A stretch of DNA of 36,161 nucleotides from the IMG/VR virus record IMGVR_UViG_3300009161_005622, positions 1 through 36,161 of that record; one strand, written 5' to 3'. Made by a program: the position numbers and the translations under genes. Positions 7,518-14,937 of this stretch are shown here, one piece after another; within the stretch, counting starts at the first letter, position 1; the number at the start of each line of letters is the position of its first letter. The notes beneath the pieces were generated by a model. The model searched no databases. It was not told the origin of the DNA and worked only from the letters and a program-made list of their open reading frames with translations. Source of the DNA: a virus.

Positions 7518-8645
7518 TTACTTGGTTGTTGCTACGTCATCAGATTCTACTTCATCTTCATCGTCAGTTAGTTCATCGGTTGAGTCTTGATTAACTCCAT
7601 ACTTCCATTCTGTAAGCATCTTTGCTTCGATTTCTGGAATAATACTCTCCCAGAATACTGCATCATCTTGAAAGGACTTTGCATACCCCATCTTCTTCCC
7701 CTTATACACATATGTAGAACCCGTTTGTTCCATAACCCCCATACCAACTGCTATTTCCAATAAACCATAGTATTTATCAAGTCCTGTATTGAATGATAAA
7801 TAAATATCACCCTCAAGATATTGTTTAATAAATCGGTTCTTTGCAGTCAATGCTCTAATAACAATACCAACATAGTTTCTTTGCAATGTTGCTAATTGAT
7901 CCTTACCTTTAGAGTCTGCTTCTTTAATAGGCTTTCGCATTAACTGTACACTAATACTCGGCATATACACACATGCTTTGCCACCTGGCATAGTCTTTAC
8001 TAACGATGGATGCAATTCACCGGGATTATCATATAAATGGTTAGTAAAAATAATTGGCGTCTTTGTCAGTGCACTTAACTGCGTAGCCGTTCGCAATAAT
8101 GATTTAATTGCTCGTGCCCTTGTACCCATATCCATACTTGAAGATTCTTTCTCCATCCGATTTGATTCCATTTGACTTTCTAAGTTACCCAAAGAATCGA
8201 CTGCAATAATAAATTTGCCTTCTAACCCCTTTTCTTTTACATTTGTTAAGAATTTAAAGATATCATTTCGGCATTTCTCAATATTGAATGTTGGAATATA
8301 TTTTACTTTGCTCGTATCTAATCCAAGACGCTCAGCTCCTTCGCAGTCAATAGCATTCTCTGTATCAAAAATTACAGGAATTAGTCCTTTGCGCTGAGCA
8401 GATGCAAGAATTTGTTGTACGAAAAATGATTTACCAACCATGCTCTCACCGTATAACATTGTTACTCGACCCTTTGGAATACCACCGTTTTTAATTTTAC
8501 CTGAAATAATAGCATTTAGTACATAACTACCAGTATCGATCCAGTCATCATCGCCAACAATTGATAGAGTAGAGTTCTTTAAAAAACAAGCATATGGATT
8601 ATTTTCATCTAAAATACTCAAAGCCGACATTATATCTTTATTCAT
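7518..8645 (-). CDS. uvsX: UvsX recombinase (RecA-like)
   Basis: 375 residues, close to T4 UvsX (391). Walker A GESMVGKS is at 66-73, and Walker B-like FIIAVDSLGNL and a PIIFTNHLYDNPG loop follow. An acidic C-terminal tail (DSTDELTDDEDEVESDD) matches the regulatory tails of RecA/UvsX proteins. It forms filaments on ssDNA and carries out strand exchange for recombination-dependent replication with UvsY, gp32 and UvsW, all also in the window. It has its own AGGAAA-class promoter just after a strong terminator that isolates it from the upstream genes. Confidence 0.94.
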   Translation of the reverse strand: MNKDIMSALSILDENNPYACFLKNSTLSIVGDDDWIDTGSYVLNAIISGKIKNGGIPKGRVTMLYGESMVGKSFFVQQILASAQRKGLIPVIFDTENAIDCEGAERLGLDTSKVKYIPTFNIEKCRNDIFKFLTNVKEKGLEGKFIIAVDSLGNLESQMESNRMEKESSSMDMGTRARAIKSLLRTATQLSALTKTPIIFTNHLYDNPGELHPSLVKTMPGGKACVYMPSISVQLMRKPIKEADSKGKDQLATLQRNYVGIVIRALTAKNRFIKQYLEGDIYLSFNTGLDKYYGLLEIAVGMGVMEQTGSTYVYKGKKMGYAKSFQDDAVFWESIIPEIEAKMLTEWKYGVNQDSTDELTDDEDEVESDDVATTK

Positions 8646-8651
8646 ACGTTT

Positions 8652-8669
8652 ATAATATTATCTTTCCTT
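8652..8669 (-). promoter_or_regulatory. AGGAAA-class promoter of uvsX
   Basis: Minus strand: AAGGAAA, 5 nt, TATTAT, 6 nt, ATG 8645. It lies in the gap between the terminator and the gene. Confidence 0.65.
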
Positions 8670-8681
8670 ATTTTTATATAA

Positions 8682-8714
8682 AAAACCGCATATAATATTA
8701 TTATATGCGGTTTT
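8682..8714 (-). terminator. Bidirectional intrinsic terminator
   Basis: A 14-bp perfect stem (AAAACCGCATATAA with its complement) around a 5-nt loop, with A-tract before and T-tract after on both strands. It ends transcription coming from the 8737-9365 genes before uvsX. Confidence 0.8.
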
Positions 8715-8736
8715 AATACTGCTTAATCTTTAATTG

Positions 8737-9015
8737 CTAGCTGCAACAAGATTTTGTATCTGATACAAACTTATACAATTCTTCTGCTCGTTGAATAATA
8801 TCAGCCGTCTTCGGAAAGAGAGTTTCAATAACAACCTCATTTAGAATAAGCGGGGAAATCCTACCCTGACCAATTTCACTGCGTTGTTGCTCATCAATTA
8901 ACGTTTGCATCTTACTAGCAAACAGTTGATTAATGTCATCACGAGCCATAGCTAATACAGCTAGTCTAATTTCATATGCATTTTTATTCATGTGTGTGTG
9001 TTCTTGGTTAAACAT
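8737..9015 (-). CDS. Small conserved-type phage protein, function unknown
   Basis: 92 residues from ATG 9015, supported by a GAGGA ribosome-binding site 6 nt upstream. A second in-frame ATG (MNKNAYEIRLAVLAMARDD) begins at 8991 and could be the true start. It is mostly alpha-helical by composition and ends in KSCCS. It follows the 115-residue gene by 2 nt and is the last gene before a terminator. Similar small proteins beginning MNKNAYEIR are, from memory, present in marine T4-like phages without assigned function. Confidence 0.7.
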   Translation of the reverse strand: MFNQEHTHMNKNAYEIRLAVLAMARDDINQLFASKMQTLIDEQQRSEIGQGRISPLILNEVVIETLFPKTADIIQRAEELYKFVSDTKSCCS

Positions 9016-9017
9016 TT

Positions 9018-9365
9018 TTAGTCCTCAAATAACTTAATAATTTGAGGATCGGATGGCGGGATAATCAGAGACTGAGTAAAGACTCGGTCATACTGTTCAT
9101 TAAGCTTAGACTCTACTTCAAGGTCATTAACAGCAAGAGAAATCTGGCTGAGATTAAACGACCAACTGGTTCCGGTTACCTGGCTACTTGCAGATAAGAA
9201 TTCACGGAAGAACAAAGGGATCAATTGAACCTGCAATTGACCATTTTGAGTCTGAGCAACATGAATCATTGCTGGATCCTTAACTACAAGGTTAGTTTCA
9301 CTGCGGCTAATTTCCTGGGCTAGAATAGTCCGCCCAACATTGTCAATAAATACGATTTTTTTCAT
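9018..9365 (-). CDS. Conserved-type phage protein, small beta-rich, function unknown
   Basis: 115 residues: MKKIVFIDNVGRTILAQEI, then VVKDPAMIHVAQTQNGQLQVQLIPLFFREFL. The alternating hydrophobic pattern suggests a small beta-barrel, and an Sm-like fold is one possibility. Similar proteins occur, from memory, next to replication genes in cyanophages, with no known role. It is co-transcribed with the following 92-residue gene. No AGGAAA-class promoter is visible before it. Confidence 0.72.
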   Translation of the reverse strand: MKKIVFIDNVGRTILAQEISRSETNLVVKDPAMIHVAQTQNGQLQVQLIPLFFREFLSASSQVTGTSWSFNLSQISLAVNDLEVESKLNEQYDRVFTQSLIIPPSDPQIIKLFED

Positions 9366-9403
9366 CTTGTATAGATTAATATGGTTTATTAAATAATCAA
9401 GAA

Positions 9404-10507
9404 TTAAATTCCAAATAAATCAAACAAATCTGTCTGCACAGCTTCAGATGGCTTTCTAGGTACCCAGTTTACAGCTTCATAAAAACGTTCCACACAAGAG
9501 TAAACAATTTTATTGAACATCTTCTCCTTGTCTGGTGTAAAGATACTTTTTAGTTCTTCGGGAAATTTATACTTAAATGCAATTGCATCAATACCATACT
9601 TGTTAGGTTTCTCTACGTAAATATACTTGATCTTATCACCATCTGCAATTGATTCGTACTTAGTATCTAGATTTAATTTTTTGAGAATCAAATTATAAAA
9701 GTATGCTGCTTTAACATGACATGGCATCCGTAATGAAGTCTTAAATTCACTACATTTACTAGCATATTTATCATAATTTCTAATACTAGAAGTAAAAGCA
9801 GTGTCTTTAATATCTAGCCTCTTAAATGTATTATATGCATCCATTAAGATTTTATTCGTACTACTCTGAGAGTGAGTAGTCAGCATATTCTCAATAATAC
9901 TCTTTACATATGGTTTAATTGCTCTTGGCATTGTAGTTCTAACAACTTCTACCCCAGTATATTTCCACTTATCGCAATTAATTCCTTCATCGTCTAATAC
10001 ATGCAAAACATATCGCTTCTTTTCGAGAAATATTCCTGTATCAGCAAGAGACTCGCGCTTAAATAAGAATCGACTATCTTTTGAATTTAGTGAACTTTTC
10101 GCCCATTTAGCAATACCACTATTAATATATTTCTCAATCTTATCTACAACAGAATACGTCTCTTTAGTAATTTTACCGTTCTCCGAAAAATTTAGATTTG
10201 GTATCTTGTTCAGACTAATATATAAAGAATCGGTATCCCCGTAAGTCCTTACTTCTGAAGCAGTTATATTCAAATTGTAATTTGTATTAATAAATTCCGC
10301 ACTTAATTCTGCTGCTTGCTTAATAACAGCTTGACCAGTCAAAGTAATTGATGCTGCAATATCATCATCACCAAAAGAAGCATGCTTGTTTCCGAAGAAA
10401 CCATACACGCTATTAATAAAAACCTTAATACAATGCTGCTTTGTATTAAGCCGCTCAATTTTATCCTTCAGCTCTTTCTGACGAGCTAACAACTGTTCTT
10501 TATTCAT
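9404..10507 (-). CDS. 43B: DNA polymerase gp43, C-terminal fragment (43B)
   Basis: 367 residues containing the second half of a B-family polymerase: motif B KVFINSVYG (28-36), motif C YGDTDS (89-94) with the catalytic aspartates, and the thumb region. The C-terminus DLFDLFGI resembles the clamp-binding peptide at the end of T4 gp43. The N-terminal 25 residues are a charged helix that would continue the fingers helix ending gp43A. The ATG overlaps the TilS-like gene stop by 4 nt, and an AGGAAT-N5-TATAAT element sits 5 nt before it. It must pair with gp43A to form an active enzyme; no catalytic motif is missing between the two. Confidence 0.93.
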   Translation of the reverse strand: MNKEQLLARQKELKDKIERLNTKQHCIKVFINSVYGFFGNKHASFGDDDIAASITLTGQAVIKQAAELSAEFINTNYNLNITASEVRTYGDTDSLYISLNKIPNLNFSENGKITKETYSVVDKIEKYINSGIAKWAKSSLNSKDSRFLFKRESLADTGIFLEKKRYVLHVLDDEGINCDKWKYTGVEVVRTTMPRAIKPYVKSIIENMLTTHSQSSTNKILMDAYNTFKRLDIKDTAFTSSIRNYDKYASKCSEFKTSLRMPCHVKAAYFYNLILKKLNLDTKYESIADGDKIKYIYVEKPNKYGIDAIAFKYKFPEELKSIFTPDKEKMFNKIVYSCVERFYEAVNWVPRKPSEAVQTDLFDLFGI

Positions 10508-11163
10508 AATTTATTATAATTTAATTCCTTGATATCTTTTGTGATTAACGAAATACAATGTTTCTTTAGATTTACTTTCTGTTGTTGCATTGATGGAATA
10601 ATTTCTGTTCTAATCCAGTTACGCCTCGATCCTTTAATCTGATTATTAGTTTCATCCTCAGTCACAAAGTCTTTTAAGTATCCATTCTTCCACCTATTTA
10701 CAAAATTAATAAAATCTTTCTTTTCTGTTAATAAAAAGGGATGAGCAATTTTAAATGTATTGAAGTCTGATACTAATTTAATTGGTCTGTAATTTGCATG
10801 GCCCCTAAAACAATTTAAAATATAACTCTCAACATAATCATCCAGATGATGACCAGTAATTACAATACTATTGTGTGCAATTTCGCCAAAAAATTTTAAT
10901 CGAGCATCTCTACAGCTCTTTTCTGATTTTAAATTCTTTCCATAACCAATATGGTGTTTAATATTTAAATCTTTTACTTTTTTTTCCATTAAATCGTTCT
11001 GTTTACGCAACTTGTGATTAAAATGTAGTGCAGTGACATTATATCCAAGTTTTTGCAAGTAAAAGAAAGCTGCAAGGCTGTCAACTCCCATAGACAGAGC
11101 AACAAAGATCTGTTGTTCTTTACTTTTGAGGCTAATTAAAGAATCTAAATTATTTTTAATCAC
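10504..11163 (-). CDS. TilS-like PP-loop ATPase inside the split polymerase locus
   Basis: 219 residues with a GTG start (11163), supported by the promoter spacing upstream. VALSMGVDS (21-29) is a PP-loop with Met in place of the first Gly of SGGxDS. HFNHKLRK and GHHLDDYVES match tRNA(Ile)-lysidine synthetase (TilS), and GSRRNWIRTEIIP near residue 180 fits the end of the TilS catalytic domain. It lacks the C-terminal domains of bacterial TilS (around 430 aa). TilS changes the CAU anticodon to read AUA, a frequent codon in AT-rich genomes. It could instead modify another RNA or base. It lies between gp43A and gp43B, overlapping 43B by 4 nt. Confidence 0.8.
   Translation of the reverse strand: MIKNNLDSLISLKSKEQQIFVALSMGVDSLAAFFYLQKLGYNVTALHFNHKLRKQNDLMEKKVKDLNIKHHIGYGKNLKSEKSCRDARLKFFGEIAHNSIVITGHHLDDYVESYILNCFRGHANYRPIKLVSDFNTFKIAHPFLLTEKKDFINFVNRWKNGYLKDFVTEDETNNQIKGSRRNWIRTEIIPSMQQQKVNLKKHCISLITKDIKELNYNKL
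10513..10530 (-). promoter_or_regulatory. AGGAAA-class promoter of gp43B, inside the TilS-like gene
   Basis: Minus strand: AAGGAAT, 5 nt, TATAAT, 5 nt, ATG 10507. It lies within the last codons of the TilS-like gene. Confidence 0.5.
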
Positions 11164-11169
11164 ATTTAT

Positions 11170-11187
11170 ATTTTAATTTGTTTCCTG
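11170..11187 (-). promoter_or_regulatory. AGGAAA-class promoter of the TilS-like gene
   Basis: Minus strand: CAGGAAA, 5 nt, TAAAAT, 6 nt, GTG 11163. The spacing supports the GTG start. It is divergent from the late box at 11191. Confidence 0.55.
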
Positions 11188-11190
11188 CTG

Positions 11191-11198
11191 TCTAAATA
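11191..11198 (+). promoter_or_regulatory. Late promoter variant TCTAAATA
   Basis: TCTAAATA lies exactly 5 nt before ATG 11204, the same spacing as the perfect TATAAATA boxes at 5498 and 24492. Confidence 0.65.
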
Positions 11199-11203
11199 AT
11201 TGA

Positions 11204-12232
11204 ATGATTAGTTTTCTACGTTATTTTACACTTTTGAGGGAGGGCGGGTGGTCTAATGCGATTACTCAAGGTACTATAATACACCCACCATTGATTCGTA
11301 AAATATTAATTGAAATAAAAAAAGTTGTAGCTGATTTTAATCACTGGACAAAAAATAATTATGGGCAATTTCCAATTGAGGTAGACTCCCCACTAGGTAG
11401 TTCTGCATATTATGAGCAAGATGATGAATCTACTGTATACGGTGATATAGATATATTAATAATTACACCCGATGGTAATGAGCGCACTCCAGGACGATCA
11501 CGATCTTATTGGAACAAATTATTTCAAAGTTTTATTAAAGAAACAAAACCCGAAAATATTCATAGAGATAGTAAAGAAGGTCATCCAATTTTTATCACAG
11601 AGAACAATGAGTGCGTCCAAGTTGATTTACTTTTTTGCACTGAGAAAAATAAAGCCTGGTATAAAGCAAGATTAACTCCTGAACGAGGATTAAAGGGGGC
11701 TGCTTACGGTAAAATATTTACAGCACTTGGTGACACATTAACTGCTAGCATACAGGATAGTGGAGTACAAGTAAAAATATCTTATGGCAAACGAATGAAT
11801 TATGCAAATACTAAATCTAATTACAAAATAGAAGTTATTAGTACAAATATTAGCACTTTTGCATATGATATTTTAATGGCAGAAATAGGTAGTTCTATAC
11901 CCGCAAATGAAATAAAAGTTGACCCGCTGTTGGATCAAAATAGAGGTGTAGATGTTAATAATATTACTGCTCTCAAATTACTTAAAGCTGTAAAGGGTCT
12001 AGGTAAAAGTTTTGAACAAAATAAACTCTTCGGAAAAGGTCATCTTGAGCATATAAAGAGTTTACAAAATTATTATTCCACCTTTATTTCAAAATATGCC
12101 GAGTTAATGGATAAAAATATTGGTTCCTCTAAACGGGATAAAGCAATTGATAAACAAAAGGCAATTAATGATGTAGAGAAAGTTAAAGAAGGTAAAAATA
12201 GAGTTATTAAGCAGTTTAATTCAATTCCATAG
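11204..12232 (+). CDS. Late nucleotidyltransferase-like protein with capsid-targeting-like N-terminus
   Basis: 342 residues. DSPLGSSAYYEQDD...GDIDIL (61-85) has the GS and DxD signature of the Pol-beta-type nucleotidyltransferase superfamily (Gly65-Ser66, Asp81, Asp83), and VQVDLL supplies a third acidic residue (Asp140). The N-terminus MISFLRYFTLLREGG resembles a T4 capsid-targeting peptide ending in a gp21-type site (LRE before GG). A late promoter sits 5 nt upstream. It is the only plus-strand gene between the two polymerase halves, and its last 17 bases overlap the end of gp43A convergently. Substrate is unknown; RNA, protein or small-molecule nucleotidylation are open. It may be an injected head protein. 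Confidence 0.77.
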   Translation: MISFLRYFTLLREGGWSNAITQGTIIHPPLIRKILIEIKKVVADFNHWTKNNYGQFPIEVDSPLGSSAYYEQDDESTVYGDIDILIITPDGNERTPGRSRSYWNKLFQSFIKETKPENIHRDSKEGHPIFITENNECVQVDLLFCTEKNKAWYKARLTPERGLKGAAYGKIFTALGDTLTASIQDSGVQVKISYGKRMNYANTKSNYKIEVISTNISTFAYDILMAEIGSSIPANEIKVDPLLDQNRGVDVNNITALKLLKAVKGLGKSFEQNKLFGKGHLEHIKSLQNYYSTFISKYAELMDKNIGSSKRDKAIDKQKAINDVEKVKEGKNRVIKQFNSIP

Positions 12233-13724
12233 CTTTAAGCTTTTGAATAATTTCTACTTCTTCATTCTTACATTTTTTAAGCTCTGCTTGAATCTTTTTA
12301 CGTTCTGTATAATAAAAATCTACTAAGTCAGGCATAATACCTTTAGTTTTTTGCGAGAACAAAATCTTTGCTTTTGATACTGCAATATCTTCTGTTTTAA
12401 GATACTTAACAAACTTATCTCTAGTCAATTTAAATATCTGACCATTTACATGTCTAACAGTAATGTGATTATCGTCACTCTCAATAATTTTACCCACTTT
12501 AGTCTCAGGAGACATATTTAAACTAATCATGACGTTCGGATATAGAGAGTTTGCATCAAAACTTACAATATTTTTCTGAAATCCTTTTTGAGGCTCTGCA
12601 ACAAATGCTCCTGGGTTCTTACCTTCTACGTCACTTCTAATAAAAGTTGAAATATGTAAGTTATTTTTTCTTGCCCTAATAGCTGATGCACCCGTAATTA
12701 CAGATAATGTACCCATTGCACCCTCAAACGTAGTCAGCCCCATGTATGCTAACATTCTCAGCAAAGATATATACTGCAACTTAATTTCTAGCTTAACTAA
12801 AAGATTTACATCTTGAATATTATAATCAACAAATGTATTCCAATCAGTTTCCATTAACTGATACAAATCTTTATCGCCAATATCAACTTTTCGTTCATTT
12901 AATTCAGTCTCTCCAATAAAATCTAAACGATATGATTCTTGATTTTTAAATCTAAATCGTTTGTAAATATCTAGGTAATCCACGCACGAAATACCTTCAA
13001 TATACCACTGAATTTGCGGTCTACCAAAGCTATTCATAAAAGTTCTTGAATATACTCTATCAACCGGTGATAGATCATTAACTGCACTAGCACCTAATAT
13101 ATTCCTGATACGATTTACAATATATGGAATATCAAAGAAGGTACTATTCCAGCCACTTAAGATATCGGGAGGATTCTTTCGAATAAACTCAACAAAATCC
13201 GTCAGCAAGTCAATCTCAGTAGCACAGTTAAAGTACTTAATATTTTTCTGCTTAGGTTTGTATTCCCCTGTACCCCAAACATAATATACCTCTTCAATAC
13301 TATCAAAGACGTTGATCAAGTTAATCGGATATGCTGCATTTTCTGGACTAGGAAATCCCATTCCAGTCGGCGCAACAGCTTCAATATCGAAAAAATAAAT
13401 CTTTAACGGAAATTTAACAAAGTCTTCTGTATCATTGTAATCACCATACATATCGATTAGCGATTGCTGCACAGGATTGAAATTTTCAAATAATCTCTTC
13501 GTCCCAGTCTCTTTAATCCACTTCAATTTATCGAAATATGTATTAAATGATTTTTTACGGATCTTAGTATTAAAGATACTTAAGTCGGCACCTTTACTAT
13601 CCTCAATATACACATAGGGATTAAACTTCGAGACATAACTTACTCGCTCACCAGTCTCAGCCCAAGTAAATACTTCAAACGTTTGCTCTTTCGCATTATA
13701 AACTGCATTTCTATATCCAACCAT
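12216..13724 (-). CDS. 43A: DNA polymerase gp43, N-terminal fragment (43A)
   Basis: 502 residues with the N-terminal domain, the 3'-5' exonuclease (FFDIEA 111-116, GWNSTFFDIPY, DYNIQDVN) and polymerase motif A (FDANSLYPNVMIS). It ends in a charged helix, ...AELKKCKNEEVEIIQKLKAMELN, within the fingers and before motif B, which is in the separate 43B gene. The combined length (869) is close to intact T4 gp43 (898), so nothing appears lost. Split gp43 with a break in this region is known from some Aeromonas T4-like phages. An AGGAAA-class promoter with 6-nt spacing precedes its ATG. Confidence 0.94.
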   Translation of the reverse strand: MVGYRNAVYNAKEQTFEVFTWAETGERVSYVSKFNPYVYIEDSKGADLSIFNTKIRKKSFNTYFDKLKWIKETGTKRLFENFNPVQQSLIDMYGDYNDTEDFVKFPLKIYFFDIEAVAPTGMGFPSPENAAYPINLINVFDSIEEVYYVWGTGEYKPKQKNIKYFNCATEIDLLTDFVEFIRKNPPDILSGWNSTFFDIPYIVNRIRNILGASAVNDLSPVDRVYSRTFMNSFGRPQIQWYIEGISCVDYLDIYKRFRFKNQESYRLDFIGETELNERKVDIGDKDLYQLMETDWNTFVDYNIQDVNLLVKLEIKLQYISLLRMLAYMGLTTFEGAMGTLSVITGASAIRARKNNLHISTFIRSDVEGKNPGAFVAEPQKGFQKNIVSFDANSLYPNVMISLNMSPETKVGKIIESDDNHITVRHVNGQIFKLTRDKFVKYLKTEDIAVSKAKILFSQKTKGIMPDLVDFYYTERKKIQAELKKCKNEEVEIIQKLKAMELN

Positions 13725-13730
13725 GCAATT

Positions 13731-13748
13731 ATTGTATTGTGTTTCCTT
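13731..13748 (-). promoter_or_regulatory. AGGAAA-class promoter of gp43A
   Basis: Minus strand: AAGGAAA, 5 nt, TACAAT, 6 nt, ATG 13724. It overlaps the stop codon of the upstream glycosyltransferase gene. Confidence 0.62.
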
Positions 13749-14934
13749 AATTATACCGCTTTAAATTCACCCGCTGATCACTACCATATGGATGGTTAAT
13801 TAACTCAAGGTAGCAATCAATATTTTTATCTAATTCAAGAAACCTGTCTTCTGCGATCAGTCTCCGGGCGTATGCCTTCTCTTTATAGGTCTTTAGGTGT
13901 GATAGTTCCCTATCAATGCAGTCAATCATCTCTCTCCCCGTGTTAAATTTAGTGTCTGCATCCTTGTAAGTGCACATATCTTGACATGCAACAGGTATAC
14001 CATAGCAACATCCCTCAATAAATTTTAAATCGCTCTTTGCTTTATTAAAATTGTTGTTCTGTAGTGGTGCTACCATCATTTGCACATTTAAGCTTGCAAT
14101 CTTTTTAGGGTATTCGTAGATTCTTTGCCATGGATGAAATTCGAGATCACCATTACGAATATATGGATCCAATCTCATTGGATATGCGCCTAAAAATACC
14201 CACTTATACTTGTGTCTCGTATTAATAATTGCATCAATGACATGTTCGAAGTCATCTCTTTGATTTGTTTTGTTGTCTACATCAAAGTGAGCACCGGAGC
14301 CCGCATATAGAATACGTGGCCGCTTACGGTTTAAGTTAAATCCTTGCTCAAGTCGAGTAATATTAAAGAAGTTACCCATCCACCATTGCGGAGGAAAATT
14401 AGGAATGACCGTAATCTCACTCTTACCAGTTTTCTCTTGGTAATATTTTCGCATAAAGTTACATGTTACAGTAACTTCATCACATAAGCTAATAATTTCA
14501 AGTGCTGAATTTCGAATTTCATCAGACTCAAAAGCAAATTTAAACTTATTGTAATTTGGAATGTCTTCTCTAAAAATTACATCATCAACCTCATAAACAA
14601 TCCTAAACCCATGCTCTTGCTGTACTTGCTTGAGATACTTAATAAATTCTAATTGATGTGGCGTTGCTTGACTTTGTACTCTAACTACTTTTGTATTAGT
14701 ATACCATCTAGGCTCTGCAATCATTACTGTACTTTCTTGTACATTAGCCTTTTCGTGAAAATTTAGCAAATGAGAGGGCCAAGCCATTCTCCATGCACCG
14801 CAACCGCTAGCATCAGCCCAATATTGCACCATTCTAGGCGTTTCTGGTGCTTGTGGAGGGATAGGCGCAGGCGCTACTGTTTGTGGCGATATGTTTAAAT
14901 TAAATGGTGTTCGATTTATAGTAGGAGTAAACAT
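13747..14934 (-). CDS. GT-B type glycosyltransferase (group 1-like)
   Basis: 395 residues. A Pro-rich N-terminal tail (about 1-35) precedes MVQYWADASGCGAWRMAWP. IVYEVDDVIFREDIPNY, ITVIPNFPP, RPRILYAGSGAHFD, WVFLGAYP and KSDLKFIEGCCYGIPVACQD are spread as in GT-B enzymes, the last being the nucleotide-sugar binding region with its conserved Glu. Similar enzymes are common in marine T4-like phages. It lies 3 nt after gp46 and is probably transcribed with it. Acceptor unknown; virion or DNA glycosylation are both possible. Confidence 0.8.
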   Translation of the reverse strand: MFTPTINRTPFNLNISPQTVAPAPIPPQAPETPRMVQYWADASGCGAWRMAWPSHLLNFHEKANVQESTVMIAEPRWYTNTKVVRVQSQATPHQLEFIKYLKQVQQEHGFRIVYEVDDVIFREDIPNYNKFKFAFESDEIRNSALEIISLCDEVTVTCNFMRKYYQEKTGKSEITVIPNFPPQWWMGNFFNITRLEQGFNLNRKRPRILYAGSGAHFDVDNKTNQRDDFEHVIDAIINTRHKYKWVFLGAYPMRLDPYIRNGDLEFHPWQRIYEYPKKIASLNVQMMVAPLQNNNFNKAKSDLKFIEGCCYGIPVACQDMCTYKDADTKFNTGREMIDCIDRELSHLKTYKEKAYARRLIAEDRFLELDKNIDCYLELINHPYGSDQRVNLKRYN

Positions 14935-14937
14935 GAA

